From Pedobacter ghigonis (lineage in GTDB: Bacteria; Bacteroidota; Bacteroidia; Sphingobacteriales; Sphingobacteriaceae), in contig NZ_CAESCM010000009.1 of assembly GCF_903166585.1 (NCBI RefSeq), positions 186,001 through 250,000 on the forward strand: a stretch of DNA of 64,000 nucleotides, written 5' to 3'. The notes under the pieces are model-generated. The model worked only from the letters and a program-made list of their open reading frames with translations. It was not told the DNA's origin and did no database searches. A program made the translations under genes and the position numbers. Of the stretch, positions 9,923 through 18,366 are shown in pieces; the first letter of the stretch is position 1, and every line of letters starts with the position of its first letter.

Positions 9923-9948
9923 AAAAAAAATCGAGGGGCTTCGCCCCT
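9923..9948 (-). terminator. rmuC terminator
   Basis: On the minus strand AGGGGC-GAA-GCCCCT is followed by CGA and eight T (plus-strand A run 9923-9930). It is a textbook intrinsic terminator just past the rmuC stop. The plus strand also ends in a short T run, so it may act both ways. Confidence 0.88.
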
Positions 9949-9969
9949 TTTGTTGCAAAACGACTAAGC

Positions 9970-11343
9970 TTAATCGGTAATATCTAAATATTTGGTGTCG
10001 ATTTGTTTTGTTGCTTTTGCCCCCAGTTTTTTAATTTTTTCTGAAGCATTAACCAGGTTGCCCGATCCTTCAGATAGTTTGTTCAACGCCTTATCATAAG
10101 CATCCTGACTTTGCTTAACATAGCGGCCAATATTTTCCATATCGCCAATAAAACCGACAAATTTATCGTACATATTGCCACTTAAGCGGGCAATTTCCAT
10201 TACATTTCGGTTTTGGCGCTCCTGTTTCCACATGCTGGCTATGGTGCGTAAAGTTGCCAGTAAAGTAGACGGACTTACAATTACTACCCGCCTGTCCCAC
10301 GCAAAATTGAATAACTCTGCATCTTTTTGAACAGCAATGCTAAACGACGATTCTATTGGAACAAAAAGCAAAACGAAATCTGGCGAGTTAATTTTATACA
10401 AATCCTGGTAATTTTTAGATGATAACTCCTGTATATGATTCTTAATAGATGCCAAATGCTGTTTTACATAGCCTTCACGCTCTTCATCTGTTTCGGCTGA
10501 TACAGAACGCTCATAAGCAACTAAACTCACTTTAGCGTCGACAATAAGATGTTTATCGTCGGGTAAATCGATTACCACATCTGGTTGAAAGCGGCTGCCA
10601 TCTGCAGCGGTGTGAGTAGCTTGAGTACGATATTCCTGATCACGCACTAAGCCTGATCGTTCTAAAACCTTTTCTAAAATTACCTCGCCCCAGTTTCCCT
10701 GTTTTTTACTATCGCCTTTTAAAGCCTTTGTTAAGTTATTGGCATCTTCCTGTATCTGCTTGCTTTGGTCCATCAATAAAGAGATTACTCCTTTCAGCGT
10801 ATTTCTTTCATCCGATTCAGCTTTGTACACTTTTTCTACCTTGTCTTCAAAAGCTTTGATGTTTTCTTTAAGCGGATTTAAGATAATATCCAGATTAGTA
10901 CGGTTCTGCTCAATAAATTTAGTCGATTTTTCTTCCAGTATTTTATTTGCAATTAGCTCGAAATCCTTATTGAGTTTTTGTTGCGACTGTTCGAAACTGA
11001 TCTTTTGCTCAGCCAGTTTTTCTTTTTCGGCCAGGTAAAAAGACCGGGTACTTTCCAGCTCACGGTTGGCATCGGCCAGGCGATCGCGCTCCGATTGCAG
11101 TTCATCTATCAGGCGCTGTTGCTCCTGCTTAAGCAAAATGGTAACATGTTCTTTCTCTGTAGATAAATTAGCCACCCGCTCATCGGCTTTGGCGAGGTTA
11201 ATTTTTAGCGATTCGTTTTCGACCCTCATTCGTTCAAAATCTTCAACTGAAAATTGAGCAATAGGTGTTTGCGGCTTTCTAACCAGCAAAATGATCAATA
11301 CAATTAAAACAACAACTAATAGCGCAACGGCAATATATTCCAT
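9970..11343 (-). CDS. rmuC: DNA recombination protein RmuC
   Basis: 457 residues from the ATG at 11343, which puts the membrane segment (MEYIAVALLVVVLIVLIILL) at the N-terminus as in the family; an upstream start at 11391 is possible but atypical. After the anchor comes a long coiled coil (about residues 30-170), then the RmuC nuclease-like core with KGDSKKQGNWGEVILEKVLE, SRFQPDVVIDLPDDKHLIVDAKVSL and FVLLFVPIESSF. RmuC limits inversions at short inverted repeats, presumably by acting on DNA ends. It is a single gene with its own terminator, divergent from purU. Confidence 0.93.
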   Translation of the reverse strand: MEYIAVALLVVVLIVLIILLVRKPQTPIAQFSVEDFERMRVENESLKINLAKADERVANLSTEKEHVTILLKQEQQRLIDELQSERDRLADANRELESTRSFYLAEKEKLAEQKISFEQSQQKLNKDFELIANKILEEKSTKFIEQNRTNLDIILNPLKENIKAFEDKVEKVYKAESDERNTLKGVISLLMDQSKQIQEDANNLTKALKGDSKKQGNWGEVILEKVLERSGLVRDQEYRTQATHTAADGSRFQPDVVIDLPDDKHLIVDAKVSLVAYERSVSAETDEEREGYVKQHLASIKNHIQELSSKNYQDLYKINSPDFVLLFVPIESSFSIAVQKDAELFNFAWDRRVVIVSPSTLLATLRTIASMWKQERQNRNVMEIARLSGNMYDKFVGFIGDMENIGRYVKQSQDAYDKALNKLSEGSGNLVNASEKIKKLGAKATKQIDTKYLDITD

Positions 11344-11532
11344 AATGATAAAAAATTTAGTAAAATTCAAAAAAATAAGTGTATTTACCAAAATAATTCG
11401 CCGGATGTTTCGGTGTTGAGTGAATAACTAAATGGTCGGCACCAAAGCTTTTAGCACATTTAAAGCAAGCTATTGCATTAAAAAGTCGGAAAATGACCGG
11501 AAAAATTTTTATCATTGGTTTTCTGTATATAA

Positions 11533-12372
11533 ATGAACGAATTAACTGTACTCATTTCCTGCCCCGACCAGGTTGGTTTAGTAACACATATTACCCGTGT
11601 ATTGGCTGCGCATCAGCTTAACATTATTGCCATGCGCGAATTTGTTGACGAAGCAAACAAGGCATTCTTTACGCGCATAGCCTGTACCGGAGTGCTGGGA
11701 AATGCCGAAGTGCTGAAAGAGAAACTGCTCGAAAAGCTTCCAGAAAATGCTGAGGTTAATTTAATTACCCAACAGGAAAAACAGATTGCAGTTTTGGTAA
11801 CGAAAGAATACCATTGCCTGGCCGAAATACTGATCAAAAACCAGTTTAAAACTTTGGGTGCCAATGTAAAGTGCGTAATTGGCAACTATGAATCTTTACG
11901 TGATTTTACTGAGAAACTAGGCATCCCATTCTATTATGTCGATCATAATGGAAAAGATAAAAGTGCTTTTGAAGCGGAAATAAAGGAAATCATTAATCAA
12001 TTTGATGTAGATTACCTGGTGCTGGCCAAATTTATGCGCATTTTATCGGCCGGTTTTGTAAAAGATTATGCCGGTAAGATCATCAATATTCACCATTCAT
12101 TTTTGCCGGCGTTTATTGGTGCCAACCCCTATCGCCAGGCTTTTGAAAGGGGAGTAAAAATTATTGGTGCAACGGCCCACTTTGTAACCGATAACCTGGA
12201 TGAGGGGCCTATTATTACCCAGCATACCAACCATGTTGACCATAATTTTGGCGTAAAGGAAATGGTGCGCGCCGGAAAGGAAATTGAGAAAAAAGTATTG
12301 CTGGAGGCACTGGAATTAATTTTCGAAGACCGCGTGTTTGTAAGTGGAAATAAAACAATCGTGTTTAAGTAG
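11533..12372 (+). CDS. purU: Formyltetrahydrofolate deformylase PurU
   Basis: 279 residues. An N-terminal ACT domain (about 1-80, ISCPDQVGLVTHITRVLA) is followed by a formyltransferase-fold domain (about 85-279). Catalytic residues expected for the PurN/PurU fold are visible in INIHHSFLPAF (N, H) and in ATAHFVTDNLDEGPII (D). PurU hydrolyses 10-formyl-THF to formate and THF, balancing one-carbon units and feeding PurT. It stands alone, divergent from rmuC. Confidence 0.94.
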   Translation: MNELTVLISCPDQVGLVTHITRVLAAHQLNIIAMREFVDEANKAFFTRIACTGVLGNAEVLKEKLLEKLPENAEVNLITQQEKQIAVLVTKEYHCLAEILIKNQFKTLGANVKCVIGNYESLRDFTEKLGIPFYYVDHNGKDKSAFEAEIKEIINQFDVDYLVLAKFMRILSAGFVKDYAGKIINIHHSFLPAFIGANPYRQAFERGVKIIGATAHFVTDNLDEGPIITQHTNHVDHNFGVKEMVRAGKEIEKKVLLEALELIFEDRVFVSGNKTIVFK

Positions 12373-12466
12373 GGCGTTTTTGGCGAAGCATTTGACGTAT
12401 CTTTATCTCCAGGATTTTTGGGAATCGAATAATTTGTTTAAGCTTAAAAATGAGTGAAATATCGGA

Positions 12467-12498
12467 TTTGCTAACGTTTTAGTAAATTTCTATATTTA
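12467..12498 (+). promoter_or_regulatory. Promoter of the TPR protein gene at 12536
   Basis: TTTG (12467-12470), a 20-nt spacer and TATATTTA (12491-12498) match the Bacteroidota -33/-7 pattern with one mismatch at the last -7 base. The predicted leader is about 30 nt. Confidence 0.6.
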
Positions 12499-12535
12499 GC
12501 ATCTATAAATGCTCAAATAATATCTAAACGCTCAA

Positions 12536-13375
12536 ATGAAATATATATTCATGTTTCTCCTACTTTGGTCTATCGGATCAAAAGCTCAAACCGAACTTCA
12601 ATTTAACCAATCCTTAATTAACTGTGAGGATAAGTGGGTTACTTTTCCAATGAACAAAGACAGCACTTATAATTTTGGATTTATTTATTTGGATAATCAG
12701 GCTGGCTTAACCCTAAATGTTGAAGGAGCTTTTAAGATAGACGAAAACGGAAAATACATAGCCAGAAAGATCAATAATTCGATGGTTAAACATCGTATTC
12801 CACCAACCAGAGTTTTGGCTGCCCTTATTCCTGCTTCGAAATTTGCCGATCTTCAGATACAGAATACCCCAGATTGGTTAAAAGGATATAAAACCGATGA
12901 AAATGACGTTCACAGGCTTTTTCGTTTAGGATTTGTTTACAATCAGTGGGATTTGGCAGATAGAGCCTTAGTATACTTAGAGAAAGTAAAAGCTATCGAT
13001 CCAAAATACAACGGATTGATTTTTGAATTTGCATTTGCCTATAATGTACTTAAGCAATATGATAAGGCAGTTTTTTTATTAAAACAGGCAATCGGTGAAA
13101 ACCCAAAAGATTGTTTGCTACATAAGGAGCTTGTTTACGCGCAACTCAATATTAAATTAACAGATGCCGAAGAAACATATAAAAATGCTGATAAAGATTG
13201 TTCCGATAGCGCTTCAAAAAGTGAAATGGCACACAATATAGCCTATCATTACTATCTCTTAAAAAACAAACAGAAGTTTAACTATTGGGCAGATGAAGTT
13301 AAAAAGTACAGTAAGACAGGAGATCAGTTTGCGCAAAAATTAACGCTGATGCAAGCTGAAATGGATAAATTATAA
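12536..13375 (+). CDS. Secreted TPR-containing protein
   Basis: 279 residues. The signal peptide is about 1-18 (LLLWSIGSKAQ). Residues 120-200 form two or three tetratricopeptide-like helices (LFRLGFVYNQWDLADRALVYLEKVKAIDPKYN and the next unit AFAYNVLKQYDKAVFLLKQAI). The N-terminal domain was not recognised. The role is unknown, probably periplasmic protein binding. Its stop overlaps by six bases with the convergent oxidoreductase gene. Confidence 0.8.
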   Translation: MKYIFMFLLLWSIGSKAQTELQFNQSLINCEDKWVTFPMNKDSTYNFGFIYLDNQAGLTLNVEGAFKIDENGKYIARKINNSMVKHRIPPTRVLAALIPASKFADLQIQNTPDWLKGYKTDENDVHRLFRLGFVYNQWDLADRALVYLEKVKAIDPKYNGLIFEFAFAYNVLKQYDKAVFLLKQAIGENPKDCLLHKELVYAQLNIKLTDAEETYKNADKDCSDSASKSEMAHNIAYHYYLLKNKQKFNYWADEVKKYSKTGDQFAQKLTLMQAEMDKL

Positions 13376-14506
13376 ATTTTTTAAAAGTAGTTCAGCCACG
13401 TCTTCTCCTGTTTGCGAGCCAATGGCGATACCCATGCCGTTACAGCGTGTTGCACAAAATATATTGGGTTTAATTTCTGTAATAAGCGGTTCGAGTGTTT
13501 TGCCAAAGGCCATGATGCCACTCCATTCCTGATCTATTTCATAATGCGTTTGTGGTAAAATAAAAGTGCTCAGTAAATTTTGCAAGGCCTTCCGAACTGT
13601 TGCGGTTTGCCCGAAAGTAGTGGTTTCTTCTGCTTTGAAATCAATATTACGGCCTCCACCCAGTAAAATCCGATTATTGATGTTGCGGAAATAATAATAG
13701 CCTTTATCGTAATGAAAAGTGCCTTTAATTTTTAAACCTTTAATGGGTTTGGTAATTAAAACCTGCCCTCTCCCCGGAAAGATGTCTACTTCTGGAATTA
13801 AATCTTTGATAAAAGCGTTGGTGGCTACAATTGTTTTTTTACAGGAAAAAGTACCGTTTGCAGTAATTAAATTCAGTCCTTGTGATTCTTCGGTAATACA
13901 ATCTACCGTGCAATTGTTAAATATGCAAATGCCTAGTTGTTGCGCGTAGCGGATCAGGGCAAACATCATTTTGCCGGTATCGATCTGCGCTTCATATTTA
14001 TTTTCGATTAATGTTTCAATTGGTCCGAAACCAAAAGCATTTGCTTTTTTCGGATTGGCGCTAAAAGCATCAGAACCAACTATATTACGTGTTAACTGAT
14101 TATAATGTTCAATTTTGGCTACACATGCTGAGGCCAATAAGTGGTCACCCTTTCTAAATATTTCGTAACCACCCAAACACTGGTAATCAATAGTGTTATC
14201 GCCAAGTAAATTGCGGAGCTTAAGCAAGCCTTTCCAGCGCTTTTCTATGAGTGTGGCCAAGCCGGCTAAACCAGCCTTTTCTTCTTGTTCAATGAGTTCA
14301 GAAATGCTGCCAAAGCAGGCAAAACCGGCATTTTTGGTGCTGGCTCCCGTTGGTAAAAAACCGCTTTCGAGCAGCGCTATTTTTAAAGATGGTGCCGATT
14401 TTTTAAGGTGGATTGCTGCATTTAGCCCCACAATGCCACTGCCAATAATAATCATATCGTAATTAAAAAATGATTCTCTTTCCCAGTATGAAAGTGCATT
14501 TGGCAT
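13370..14506 (-). CDS. FAD-dependent oxidoreductase (DAO family)
   Basis: 378 residues. The FAD dinucleotide loop IIGSGIVGLNAAIHL starts near residue 19, followed by LLESGFLPTGASTKNAGFACFG, the covalent or contact region of glycine/sarcosine-oxidase-like DAO proteins. GRGQVLITKPIKG and the C-terminal CNGMGIAIGSQTGEDVAELLL are also typical. It probably oxidises an amine or amino acid; the substrate is unknown. No partner genes are adjacent. It overlaps the TPR gene stop by 6 bp on the opposite strand. Confidence 0.87.
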   Translation of the reverse strand: MPNALSYWERESFFNYDMIIIGSGIVGLNAAIHLKKSAPSLKIALLESGFLPTGASTKNAGFACFGSISELIEQEEKAGLAGLATLIEKRWKGLLKLRNLLGDNTIDYQCLGGYEIFRKGDHLLASACVAKIEHYNQLTRNIVGSDAFSANPKKANAFGFGPIETLIENKYEAQIDTGKMMFALIRYAQQLGICIFNNCTVDCITEESQGLNLITANGTFSCKKTIVATNAFIKDLIPEVDIFPGRGQVLITKPIKGLKIKGTFHYDKGYYYFRNINNRILLGGGRNIDFKAEETTTFGQTATVRKALQNLLSTFILPQTHYEIDQEWSGIMAFGKTLEPLITEIKPNIFCATRCNGMGIAIGSQTGEDVAELLLKNL

Positions 14507-14540
14507 ACTATAAATGTACTGTTTTTAACAATTAAATAAT

Positions 14541-15284
14541 ATGGGAACGCTTTTTGATATAACAGAAATGAAAAACATACATGAGAAAATGGGAGTTTAT
14601 TTAATATTAATCATCCCGGTATTATTACTGAGCATGTTTGTACAATGGCGGTTTAGAAACAAGTTTTCCAAATATGCCGAAATGCAATTGAGCTCAGGTT
14701 TATCGGGCAAAGAGGTGGCAGAGCGAATGCTGCACGATAACGGGATATACGATGTGAAGGTGATGAGTACCGAAGGACAATTAACTGATCATTATAACCC
14801 AACAGATAAGACTGTAAATTTAAGTACAGATGTTTACTATAGCCGCAGTGTGGCAGCAGCAGCAGTTGCAGCACACGAATGCGGTCATGCCTTGCAACAA
14901 GCCAAATCGTATAACTGGCTGTATTTAAGGAGTAGCATGGTTCCGGTGGTAAGCATTTCGTCTAACCTTTTACAATGGGTTTTATTAATTGGCGTGCTTT
15001 TAATCAGTTTTACCGGTAACCCTATTGTGTTGGCAATTGGCGTGGTGGGCTTGGCTTTAATAACCATATTTAGCATTATAACGCTTCCTGTTGAGTTCGA
15101 TGCGAGTAACAGGGCCTTAGCCTGGTTGAAAAATAACTATGGCGTAATGCAAACCCAGGAAGAAAATACGCAGGCAAAAGATGCTTTGTGGTGGGCCGCA
15201 ATGACCTATGTTGTTGCAGCAGTTGGTGCCCTGGCGAATTTGCTGTACTATGCTTCGATGCTTTTTGGAAGAAGCAGAGATTAG
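14541..15284 (+). CDS. Membrane zinc metallopeptidase (YugP-like, Zn_peptidase_2)
   Basis: 247 residues as drawn; the ATG at 14589 (MGVYLILIIPVLLLSMFVQW) would give the usual length of about 230 and is a good alternative start. An N-terminal membrane anchor is followed by the zinc site VAAAAVAAHECGHALQQA (HExxH-type HECGH near residue 112), then two or three more membrane helices (about 135-185 and 220-240) with VEFDASNRALAWL supplying the third ligand region. The family is conserved and presumed to be a membrane protease of unknown substrate. Confidence 0.9.
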   Translation: MGTLFDITEMKNIHEKMGVYLILIIPVLLLSMFVQWRFRNKFSKYAEMQLSSGLSGKEVAERMLHDNGIYDVKVMSTEGQLTDHYNPTDKTVNLSTDVYYSRSVAAAAVAAHECGHALQQAKSYNWLYLRSSMVPVVSISSNLLQWVLLIGVLLISFTGNPIVLAIGVVGLALITIFSIITLPVEFDASNRALAWLKNNYGVMQTQEENTQAKDALWWAAMTYVVAAVGALANLLYYASMLFGRSRD

Positions 15285-15401
15285 CAGTAATCAATTTAAA
15301 ATACATGTTGGCCAGGATTTTATTCTGGCCATTTTTGTTTAAAGATATTTTTGAAATAATGATTGTTTGGGAAATCGGGGTTCGGTTTGTTATCGGCTAA
15401 G

Positions 15402-15543
15402 GTTGTCCTGCTCTCCACTTTACTCGTTGCACTCATGCCCGTTCCGATCAGGTTTAGGTGGCCGAAGGGAGTTCTGCTATTTGTGGTTGCATGAGGCATA
15501 AAATCTGCTTTATGCTACTAAAAAGGTTAATAGCAGGACTAAC
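15402..15543. repeat. 142-bp structured intergenic element with terminal inverted repeats
   Basis: The ends GTTGTCCTGCT (15402-15412) and AGCAGGACTAAC (15532-15543) are inverted repeats with one bulged base. Inside is a perfect 7-bp hairpin, GCATAAA (15496-15502) with TTTATGC (15509-15515). It is GC-richer than its surroundings and has no ORF. It could be a non-autonomous mobile or REP-like element or a structured RNA. Confidence 0.5.
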
Positions 15544-15585
15544 TTTAAAATGAAATGTTGAAATTGCTTTTTTAATAGATTTGTG

Positions 15586-15702
15586 GTCATTTCGACCGTA
15601 GCGGAGAAATCTATAGTTTGTTTGATTTAAAGATTTCTCCCCGCGTGTACGAGTAGGCATTCCGCCGCGCTTCATGCCATAGCTATCGAATCAAAAATGA
15701 CG
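15586..15702. repeat. Intergenic hairpin repeat, family R1, copy 2 (rearranged)
   Basis: It begins with the same 29 bases as copy 1 (GTCATTTCGACCGTAGCGG and onward) and ends in TCGAATCAAAAATGACG, a degraded right arm. AAATCT (15608-15613) and AGATTTCTCC (15631-15640) give an inner stem. A GC-rich insert (15641-15680) separates the inner stem from the right end. Confidence 0.65.
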
Positions 15703-15733
15703 ATTTGCGGCAGTACAGTAACAATAAAAAAAA

Positions 15734-16120
15734 TTAATTCAGTTTATAAGGAGCGATTAACTGAAATTCAGGAATATCTACATCGAATTCCGAACCGTCA
15801 ATATCGCGTCTCATCAGATAGGTACCTTTCATACTACCCATATCGGTTTTCAAATTGCAGCCTGATACGTACACATGGGTTTCACCTGGCTGAATGATGG
15901 GTTGTAAACCTACAACGCCCTCTCCTTCCACCTCTCTGCGGCTACTGTTAGAATCGAAAATAAACCATTGGCGACGCATTAACTGTATAGCATAATCTGA
16001 GAGATTGGATATTTCTACACGATAAGCGAACATATAATGCTCATTGGCAGGATTAGAATATTCTGGCTGGTAAACCGTTTCTACCGAAACTTTAACTCCG
16101 TCTGTAATAGCTGTAACCAT
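15734..16120 (-). CDS. apaG: ApaG-domain protein
   Basis: 128 residues, the full length of the ApaG (DUF525) fibronectin-like beta-sandwich. Family blocks are VQPEYSNPANEHYMFAYRVEI, QLMRRQWFIFDSN, the glycine-rich GEGVVGLQPIIQPGE and SGCNLKTDMGSMKGTYLM. ApaG was named from Co2+/Mg2+ efflux phenotypes in enterics; the biochemical role is uncertain. It lies 34 bp downstream of dusB on the same strand, so the two are probably co-transcribed. Confidence 0.92.
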   Translation of the reverse strand: MVTAITDGVKVSVETVYQPEYSNPANEHYMFAYRVEISNLSDYAIQLMRRQWFIFDSNSSRREVEGEGVVGLQPIIQPGETHVYVSGCNLKTDMGSMKGTYLMRRDIDGSEFDVDIPEFQLIAPYKLN

Positions 16121-16154
16121 GATGATAACGAATGTATAAAAAACTATTCAAAAA

Positions 16155-17162
16155 TCAAGCCAGTACTTTCGTGGCATCGTAATGTGCAAATTTTTCTGCC
16201 ACTTCTGCTAAAATACTGTAAATGTTGTTGATATCTGGCTCAGCCACCAGGCGCATGCGGTAAGGTTTAAAGTCAGGTAGCCCTTTAAAATAATTGGCAT
16301 AATGGCGGCGCATTTCGAAAATTCCGGTTTTAGGACCTTTCCATTCCAGCGATTTATCTAAATGTGTACGGCAAACGCTAATTCTCTCTTCAATAGTTGG
16401 TCCGGGAAGGTGTTCGCCGGTTTCGAAGAAATGTTTAACCTCGCGGAAAATCCACGGATAACCAATAGCCGCACGGCCAATCATAATGCCATCCACTTCG
16501 TATTCCATGCGCCAGTTTGCTGCTTTTTCAGGGCTATCTACATCCCCATTGCCAAAAATTGGAATCGTGATCCTCGGGTTACGTTTAATTTCCCTGATGA
16601 GCGTCCAGTCGGCCTCACCTTTGTATAGTTGTGCTCTTGTTCTGCCATGAATGGTTAATGCCTGAATACCCACATCCTGCAACCTTTCGGCCACTTCGCG
16701 AACATTTTTGGTGTTATCGTCCCAGCCCAGGCGGGTTTTAACGGTAACCGGCAGGTGCGATGCCTTAACTACGGCATCTGTCATTTTTACCATTTTATCA
16801 ATGTCCTGAAGGAGGCTTGAACCGGCGCCTTTGCAAACTACATTTTTTACCGGACAGCCATAATTGATATCAACCAGATCAGGTCCGGCTGCAGAGGCAA
16901 TTTCAGAAGCTTCGCGCATGTGATCGATATCGCCACCAAAAATCTGGATACCGATAGGTCTTTCATACTCAAAAATATCCAGTTTCTGTCTGCTTTTTGC
17001 TGCATCACGGATTAGCCCTTCCGAAGAAATAAACTCCGTATACATCATATCCGCTCCGTTTTGTTTGCATACATAACGGAATGGCGGGTCGCTCACATCC
17101 TCCATTGGGGCAAGCAATAACGGGAACGCTCCTAAATCAATATTTCCTATCTTTACAGACAT
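16155..17162 (-). CDS. dusB: tRNA-dihydrouridine synthase (DusB-like)
   Basis: 335 residues, FMN-dependent TIM barrel. It reduces uridines in the D-loop of tRNA with NADPH. The N-terminal LLAPMEDVSDPPFRYVCKQNGADMMYTEFIS, the catalytic-cysteine block DINYGCPVKNVVCKGAGSSLL, VTVKTRLGW, LTIHGRTRAQ, IFGNGDV and GIMIGRAAIGYPWIF are the Dus signatures. The start is supported by a -7 element at 17192-17199. It is followed by apaG on the same strand. Confidence 0.94.
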   Translation of the reverse strand: MSVKIGNIDLGAFPLLLAPMEDVSDPPFRYVCKQNGADMMYTEFISSEGLIRDAAKSRQKLDIFEYERPIGIQIFGGDIDHMREASEIASAAGPDLVDINYGCPVKNVVCKGAGSSLLQDIDKMVKMTDAVVKASHLPVTVKTRLGWDDNTKNVREVAERLQDVGIQALTIHGRTRAQLYKGEADWTLIREIKRNPRITIPIFGNGDVDSPEKAANWRMEYEVDGIMIGRAAIGYPWIFREVKHFFETGEHLPGPTIEERISVCRTHLDKSLEWKGPKTGIFEMRRHYANYFKGLPDFKPYRMRLVAEPDINNIYSILAEVAEKFAHYDATKVLA

Positions 17163-17191
17163 TTTCTATCTTCAACGATTAATAAAACATA

Positions 17192-17199
17192 CAAAGGTA
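17192..17199 (-). promoter_or_regulatory. -7 element upstream of dusB
   Basis: CAAAGGTA on the plus strand reads TACCTTTG on the minus strand, a full TAnnTTTG match. It predicts a leader of about 24 nt. Confidence 0.55.
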
Positions 17200-17205
17200 C
17201 AAATA

Positions 17206-18132
17206 ATGAATTTTGTAACACCTAAACGCGAGGAAATCAATCCTTTCTTACAATTACTTTTACTTTTATTTTACGCAGTTGCAGGGGCTTTTGTTTTCAG
17301 CATCATTGCAGTTGTAATCTGTATTGCCATGTATGGGATGGGTTTGGTGAGTAATTTGGACCTGCTTCTATCGGGCGATGCCAGGTATATTTCGGGTTTG
17401 AAATTGATACAGATTTTAAGTTCGATAGGTACATTTATTTTACCTCCGCTGGCCCTGGCCTTATCAGAAAGAACAAAAATTACCAGGTTTTATAGCTTCA
17501 GGCAGCCAAAGGTTTTATTGCTTTTGCTGGTGGTAATTATAATGATCGTGAGTATGCCCTTTATGGAGTGGACGGTAATCTGGAACCAAAAAATGGCTTT
17601 GCCAGGCTTTTTAAAGGGAATTGAGGCCTGGATGAAAGAAAAAGAAGAGCTGGCAGCTAAAATGACTATCCAGCTGATTACGGTACGGAGTAATTTCGAT
17701 TTTATCGTAAACCTGGTGATGATTGCGGTTTTACCTGCCATTGGAGAAGAACTGATGTTTAGGGGTGGTGTACAGCGCTCATTGGAGCGCGCTTTTGGCA
17801 ATCCACACGTGGCGATATGGCTTTCGGCCATTATTTTTAGTACCATACATGTGCAGTTTTATGGTTTCGTACCACGGATGCTGCTTGGAGCCGGCTTTGG
17901 TTACCTGTATTATTATAGCGGCAGTATCTGGTACGCCATGTTTGCGCACTTTTTAAATAATGCTTATGCTGTTTGCGCAGCCTTTTACATGCAAAAGCAC
18001 CATATGCCGCTCGATAAAGCCGACGAACCAATCGGATTTCCGTGGTATGGCTATTTAATTAGTGCAATAATTACCATAGCTTTGTTTAAATTTTTTAAAG
18101 ATAGCGCAGCACGTGAGCGAAAATTGGGTTAA
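17206..18132 (+). CDS. CPBP-family intramembrane metalloprotease
   Basis: 308 residues with about seven or eight membrane helices. The three CPBP (CAAX protease and bacteriocin-processing, Abi) motifs are visible: EELMFRG near residue 182 (EExxxR), FSTIHVQFYGFVPRMLLGAGFG (H of the second motif) and FAHFLNNAYAV (HxxxN). Members are glutamic/zinc membrane proteases that process prenylated proteins or bacteriocins; the substrate here is unknown. It overlaps the next gene by 20 bp and heads a three-gene cluster with the DUF2007 gene and cdsA. Confidence 0.9.
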   Translation: MNFVTPKREEINPFLQLLLLLFYAVAGAFVFSIIAVVICIAMYGMGLVSNLDLLLSGDARYISGLKLIQILSSIGTFILPPLALALSERTKITRFYSFRQPKVLLLLLVVIIMIVSMPFMEWTVIWNQKMALPGFLKGIEAWMKEKEELAAKMTIQLITVRSNFDFIVNLVMIAVLPAIGEELMFRGGVQRSLERAFGNPHVAIWLSAIIFSTIHVQFYGFVPRMLLGAGFGYLYYYSGSIWYAMFAHFLNNAYAVCAAFYMQKHHMPLDKADEPIGFPWYGYLISAIITIALFKFFKDSAARERKLG

Positions 18133-18319
18133 AGTATATACCACTGGCGATGCCTTTGCCGCCGAGGTATTAAAACAAGGCTTAACAGAAGCCGGAATTC
18201 CAGCCGTAACAATGAATAAACAGCTTTCCGCTTATTATATTGGCGAAATAAATGTGCTGGTTAATAAAGCAGATTTCGATAAGGCCATCGAATATATCGT
18301 TGAAAATGAAATCGAGTAA
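18113..18319 (+). CDS. DUF2007 small signal-transducing-like protein
   Basis: 68 residues starting at GTG 18113, inside the end of the protease gene (20-bp overlap). The single domain (WVKVYTTGDAFAAEVLKQGLTEAGIPAVTMNK ... EINVLVNKADFDKAIEYI) is the DUF2007/PF09413 fold, related to a PII-like ferredoxin fold. The function is unknown; the family is often found next to CPBP proteases and cdsA in Bacteroidota, as I recall. The overlap suggests coupled translation. Confidence 0.88.
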   Translation: MSENWVKVYTTGDAFAAEVLKQGLTEAGIPAVTMNKQLSAYYIGEINVLVNKADFDKAIEYIVENEIE

Positions 18320-18366
18320 CAGGTTAAACATCATCCATTTTACATCTCCCATCTTACATTTTTAAC

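Larger units (their letters stand above)
15285..15733. other. 449-bp intergenic region with two repeat elements
   Basis: There is no credible gene between the convergent zinc peptidase and apaG. The space is largely filled by the structured element 15402-15543 and by an R1-family repeat at 15586-15702; both are listed separately. Confidence 0.7.
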
